The notes under the pieces were generated by a model. That model was given only the letters and a program-made list of their open reading frames with translations. It made no database searches and was not told the DNA's origin. A stretch of 64,000 nt of DNA from Nannocystis pusilla (GTDB lineage: Bacteria > Myxococcota_A > Polyangia > Nannocystales > Nannocystaceae). Positions 60,361 to 64,000 of this stretch are shown here, one piece after another. How positions within the stretch are numbered: position 1 is the stretch's first letter; every line of letters begins with the position of its first letter. The stretch lies in the NCBI RefSeq assembly GCF_026626665.1, contig NZ_JAPNKE010000002.1, forward strand, positions 10,498,001 to 10,562,000. Reading direction: 5' to 3'. Made by a program: the position numbers and the translations under genes.

Positions 60361-61545
60361 TCAATAGGCGACCCCGAGCGCGCCGGCCTGGCGGCGCAGG
60401 GTGTCGGTGACGGTGGCGTCGAAGCCGTCGCCGGCGCCGGCGGCCTCCTCGGCGTCGCGGAGGAAGGCGTCGCGCTGGGCCGAGAGCTCGCGGATCTGCT
60501 CGTTCAGGGCCGACCGCTGCCGGCGCATGTCGGCGACGTGCGCGGCCTGCTGCGCGGGCGACATGGTCTGCATGACGTCGGGCAGCTGATCGCTCGGGAT
60601 GTCGGTCAGCGCCTGGCCGCCGTCGAGCGCGCCGAGCAGGTCCTCGCTGTTCATGCGCCCGATCTTGGCGCTGTAGCTCGCGGCCTCGGCGGCGGCGCTG
60701 GCGGACATGGCCATGCGGTTGCCGAGCTTGACCTGGGCGTTGAGCTTGTCGCCGTGGCTGCCCCAGGTCAGCACGGTGGCCGAGAGCTGATTGTTGAGCT
60801 CTTGCAGGCGGCCGTCGTAGGGGGTGGCGACGGCGACGACGCCGCCGTTCTGGGCGATCTGGCTGTACTCGCCGTTGGTGGCGGCGGCGATCGCCCGCCA
60901 CGCGGTCTCGGCCTCGGGCGAGACGCCGCACTGCACGGTGTTGACGAGGATCCCGCGCTGGGCGGCCCGCCTGGCCAGCTCGGCGGTGGTCGGCGAGTCC
61001 TGGTAATCGTCGTGCGGCGGGGCGTCGCCGACCAGGAAGACCAACTTCAAGACCTTGTCGCCGTCGCTCCACTGCATGCGGTCGAGGGCGTCCTCGAGGC
61101 CGCGGCCGACGTGCTCGGCATGGTCACCGCCGCCGCCGACCTCGTAGCCGAGCAGCTCGGCGTAGACGGCGTCCATGTCGCTCGAGAAGTCGAACCGCTT
61201 CGTGACGTAATCGTCCCCGAGGTCGCGATAGGCGACGAGGCCGATCCGCAGGTCGGGCCGCGGCTCGCCCGAGGCGAGGCGGTTGGCGATCGCCCAGATC
61301 TTCTGCTTCGCGCCCTCGATGAGGCCCGACATGCTGCCGGTGGTGTCGAGGACGAACACGACGTCGATGCGGGGACGCGCGGCCGCGGGCGCCTGCAAGG
61401 GCGACTGGACCTTCGTCGGGGCCGTCGCCACTTCGGGCGCCGGGACGACCTCGGCGGGGCTGCGGATCGTGGAATGAATCGCCAGGGCGAGGCAGCAGAC
61501 GGCGATGGCGCTGGCGGCGAAGACTTCCATGGGGCGGTGACGCAT
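60361..61545 (-). CDS. VWA-domain protein with N-terminal membrane anchor
   Basis: 394 residues. N-terminal hydrophobic segment (VFAASAIAVCCLALAIHSTI), then a VWA domain with the MIDAS sequence VLDTTGSMSGLIEGAKQKIW and LVFLVGDAPPHDDYQDSPT, and a C-terminal helical part rich in Ala/Gln. There is no lipobox, so the hydrophobic segment is an anchor or signal. The stop codon abuts the tandem array. Function unknown; VWA of this type (GDAPPH) occurs in metal-dependent scaffold proteins. Confidence 0.8.
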   Translation of the reverse strand: MRHRPMEVFAASAIAVCCLALAIHSTIRSPAEVVPAPEVATAPTKVQSPLQAPAAARPRIDVVFVLDTTGSMSGLIEGAKQKIWAIANRLASGEPRPDLRIGLVAYRDLGDDYVTKRFDFSSDMDAVYAELLGYEVGGGGDHAEHVGRGLEDALDRMQWSDGDKVLKLVFLVGDAPPHDDYQDSPTTAELARRAAQRGILVNTVQCGVSPEAETAWRAIAAATNGEYSQIAQNGGVVAVATPYDGRLQELNNQLSATVLTWGSHGDKLNAQVKLGNRMAMSASAAAEAASYSAKIGRMNSEDLLGALDGGQALTDIPSDQLPDVMQTMSPAQQAAHVADMRRQRSALNEQIRELSAQRDAFLRDAEEAAGAGDGFDATVTDTLRRQAGALGVAY

Positions 61546-62025
61546 GCCTGCACGCTACGCGCGAGTCGGGTGGGTCGCCGCAGGCGGGCGTGGGCTTTTA
61601 CACAACCTTGACCGGAGCCCGGGCGGGCGCGCGAGCGAAGACCTTCGCGTGCTCGGGCCCGGGCCCGGCAGGCGGTAGAAGAGCGCGATAGCTTCGGCGA
61701 GCAGCCGGGAGCAGAGCGTGCGCCGCGTCGACGCCGTCCGCCTCGCCGCGCGAGCGGCCTGCTCGCGCACGAGGCGGTGCTCGACCTGCGCGCGGGGACT
61801 CGAACTTGGCTGGCGCAGCGAGACTTCGCGGCGACGACGGGGCGCCACTACAGCCGACCCGAAGTTCTCCAAGGGTTGCTCGATGGCCGCTTCGTCAGCC
61901 TTCACGGCTGCGCGACGGGAGCCCCGAAGTTCGGCGTCGCCCCATCCCTCGGAGAACTTCGGGCCGGGTGTACTAGGGCCCACCCCGGGCCCCAGGGCGG
62001 GCGACGGGGGCGCCGATTCGTTGGT
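61546..62025. repeat. Divergent intergenic region with a 13-bp inverted repeat
   Basis: CCCGAAGTTCTCC (61858-61870) and its exact reverse complement GGAGAACTTCGGG (61951-61963) flank about 80 bases. A third related copy CCCGAAGTTCGG lies at 61923. No gene is visible. It could form a cruciform or be a paired regulatory site for the two divergent genes. Confidence 0.5.
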
Positions 62026-63021
62026 ATGGTGCGGGCGATGCTCAAGCTCCGCAGGGCCTTGTTGTGCGCGACCGTCTTCGTGGTGGGCTGCGGTGACGAG
62101 GCACCTCCGCCGCCGGCGCCGGCGGTGCCCGAGGAGTTCGACGATCCGTTTGCGGACGACGCGAAGGCCGGGGACGCGAAGGCGGAGGTGAAGGCCGCGG
62201 AGGCCAAGGCCGAGCCGGTGGTCGCGCCGGCCGAGCCCGCGGCGGCGCCGGTCGAGCCGGGCGTCGCGGGAGCGGGGGAGGCGGGGGCTCCGGTCGATGC
62301 AGTGCCCGCCGAAGCGGCGCCGGCGAGCGCGGTCGCGGAGACCCGACCGGAGGCCAAGGCGGAGGGCGAGAAGGCGGCGACGGCGAAGAAGGTCAAGCCG
62401 ACTGCCGAGCCGCAACCTGTCCCGAAGGACAAGTCACCGACGCCGGCGGCGCCCGAGCCACCTGTCCCTGCGGACAGCCCGGCGCCGACGCCCGCGGCCC
62501 CGCCGACGCCCGCGCCGGTGGCCACGCCGACGCCCGCGCCGGCCCCGGCGGCGCCGGCCCAGCCGGAGCAGAACCGCTTCGCGGGCACGTTCCGCTACGC
62601 GGGCGGCGAGGCGCAGCGGCAGCAACTGACCGACGCGATCGAGACGACCGTGGCGCAGCTGAACGCGCTGATCCGCGGCATCGGCCGCAAGCGGCTCACC
62701 GCGGCCAACCCGATCCGCGAGCAGATTTCGTTCGTGGTCGAGGGCACCAAGGTGACGGCGACCTTCGCGGCCGGGCGCACGATCTCGGGGACGCTCGGCG
62801 GTCCGGCGGTGGCGTGGACCGCCGACGACGGCTCGCCGCTGACCGTCGCGTTCTCGATCGTCAAGGGGCGCCTGGTGATGGAGTTCAAGGCCGACGACGG
62901 CGGGCGGCGCAGCGTGTTCACGCTCGACGACTCGGGCGACAAGCTGACGATGAGCGTGACGATCACGTCGTCGCGGCTGGACAACCCGCTCAAGTACGCG
63001 CTGACCTACAAGCGCAAGTGA
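62026..63021 (+). CDS. Lipoprotein with Pro/Ala/Lys-rich linker and beta domain
   Basis: 331 residues from ATG 62026 (or 62038). Lipobox TVFVVGCGDE, then about 160 residues of Pro/Ala/Lys/Glu-rich low-complexity sequence, and a C-terminal domain (NRFAGTFRYAGGEAQRQQLT, LNALIRGIGRKRLTAANPIR, GRLVMEFKADDGGRRSVFTL). Hairpin copies (62416-62434 and 62461-62477) lie in the linker and encode PVPKDKS and PVPADS. No family recognised. Confidence 0.65.
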   Translation: MVRAMLKLRRALLCATVFVVGCGDEAPPPPAPAVPEEFDDPFADDAKAGDAKAEVKAAEAKAEPVVAPAEPAAAPVEPGVAGAGEAGAPVDAVPAEAAPASAVAETRPEAKAEGEKAATAKKVKPTAEPQPVPKDKSPTPAAPEPPVPADSPAPTPAAPPTPAPVATPTPAPAPAAPAQPEQNRFAGTFRYAGGEAQRQQLTDAIETTVAQLNALIRGIGRKRLTAANPIREQISFVVEGTKVTATFAAGRTISGTLGGPAVAWTADDGSPLTVAFSIVKGRLVMEFKADDGGRRSVFTLDDSGDKLTMSVTITSSRLDNPLKYALTYKRK

Positions 63022-63144
63022 GCGCGCCTGCAGGTCCGGCGGTCGCCCAGTCGATCGCCGCCCCCACGCGTCACGGGCGCGGCCCCGTCCGGTCGCACGG
63101 CGATCGCCGTGGCGAGGGCGCGGCGAGGCCGATGATCGGCGCGC

Positions 63145-64000
63145 ATGAACACGAAGGGACTGGCGCTCGCGCTCGGGGCATGCGTCGCGGGAGCGGGCTG
63201 GGAGGCGCGGGCGGGGCAATGGTGGTGATGGACGAGACGTGGGTGCACGCGCCCGATCTGGCCGATTCGCACTACCGCGTGACGCCGGGGATCGAGGTGC
63301 CCGAGGACTGGACGAGCCCGATCGACTGGACGCAGGGCTCGGTGTGGGTCCACCTCGAGGTGCTGAGCAAGCCGACGGCGCAGGAGACCAAGTTCCAGGT
63401 GTGCTTCGAGGCCAACCCGACCTACGCGTGCACGCTGCAGTCGCCGACCTACACCGAGATCGGGGTCTACGAGTGGGAGTCGACGTTCGCGCAGTTCTGG
63501 TCGCCGCCGGGCGAGTTCGTCGACTGGACGCAGGGCGTCAACAAGTTCGCGTGCATCCTCAAGGACACGATGAACGGCAAGCCGTCGGCCGACAACGTCG
63601 GGCCCGAGACCGCGGCGCTGTACATGCCGACCGAGGTCCGCATGGTCCTCACATTGGTCGAGCCCGGCAGCACCTACGAGCCGCCGGCGCCGGTCGGCGA
63701 GGAGACGACGGGCGGCGAGGAGACGACGACCGGCGCGACGACGGACGCGCCGGGGACGAGCACGGACGACACGGGCGGTGAGTCGACGACCGCCGAGGCG
63801 ACGAGCACGGGGCTGCCTGCCACCACCGTGGAGACGAGCACCGGCGCGCCGGAGACGACCACGAGCACCGGCGAGGCGCCGACGACCGGCGCGGGGACCA
63901 CCGGCGACGCGACGAGCACGAGCACGAGCGCAGGCGCGAGCGACGGGGCGAGCACGGGCGACGGGGCGCAGGACGGCAGCGAGGCCGGCTGCGGCTGCCG
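63145..64000 (+). CDS. Secreted protein with Thr-rich stalk and MYXO-CTERM-like start, cut by window end (frameshift near 63218)
   Basis: MNTKGLALALGACVAGAGWE is a signal peptide in one frame; VVMDETWVHAPDLADSHYRV onward is in another, joined by one extra A in CAATGG. The mature domain has repeated IDWTQGSVWVHLEV / VDWTQGVNKFACIL segments, then a Gly/Thr/Ser stalk, and ends at the window edge with EAGCGC, the usual start of a MYXO-CTERM signal. The rest is outside. Function unknown. Confidence 0.6.

Overview
The window is very GC-rich DNA from what looks like a myxobacterium, most likely of the Nannocystis/Plesiocystis type. The indications are about 18 lipoproteins with Thr/Ser/Gly-rich linkers after the lipobox, several myxobacterial cysteine-rich repeats (CGDG...GE.CDDGN), MYXO-CTERM-like tails, a Hanks-type kinase with periplasmic TPRs, and many VWA and TPR surface proteins. 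No tRNA, rRNA, CRISPR array, prophage or insertion sequence was seen.

Layout. 1-13 kb: the 3' part of a PrkA-type kinase, an SCP2 protein, a GNAT acetyltransferase, a frameshifted cytochrome P450, glnS (frameshifted) with an AhpD-like protein, a tiny DUF1328 protein and a bestrophin-like channel. 13-17 kb: two paralogous cysteine-rich lipoproteins. 17.8-20.4 kb: a peroxiredoxin, then an overlapping three-gene cassette (secreted trypsin-like protease, three-TM protein, TIR-like protein). 20.4-26.5 kb: an SRPBCC protein, an unknown protein, a TPR kinase and prfC. 27-31.6 kb: three tandem lipoproteins with propeller-like repeats. 32-38.6 kb: an Lgt-family enzyme and a FecR/VIT/VWA/TPR lipoprotein with a downstream TPR lipoprotein. 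38.8-44.6 kb: small lipoproteins and membrane proteins. 44.6-46.2 kb: deoC-udp nucleoside salvage. 46.4-48.5 kb: a Cache-like sensor overlapping a pentameric-ligand-gated-channel-like protein. 48.7-52.5 kb: an ECF sigma operon ending in a VWA lipoprotein. 52.6-64 kb: an IgGFc-binding-like lipoprotein, a CPA2 antiporter, a propeller lipoprotein, a BON protein, an OmpA lipoprotein, a VWA protein and a MYXO-CTERM-like protein cut by the window end.

Three features cut across the genes. First, a short imperfect hairpin, roughly cCTGTCC-n(3-5)-GGACAggt with a CATGTCC/GGACATG variant, occurs about 50 times, between genes, inside genes in more than one frame, as terminator-like hairpins, and over the start codons of four lipoprotein/Lgt genes. 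It also forms the core of two tandem arrays. Second, short tandem duplications begin at the 3' ends of three genes. Third, at least 16 reading frames are broken by 1-2 base indels, mostly loss of one dinucleotide unit in CG-type runs. This pattern suggests sequence error rather than gene decay, so frameshifted genes are given here with full extents.
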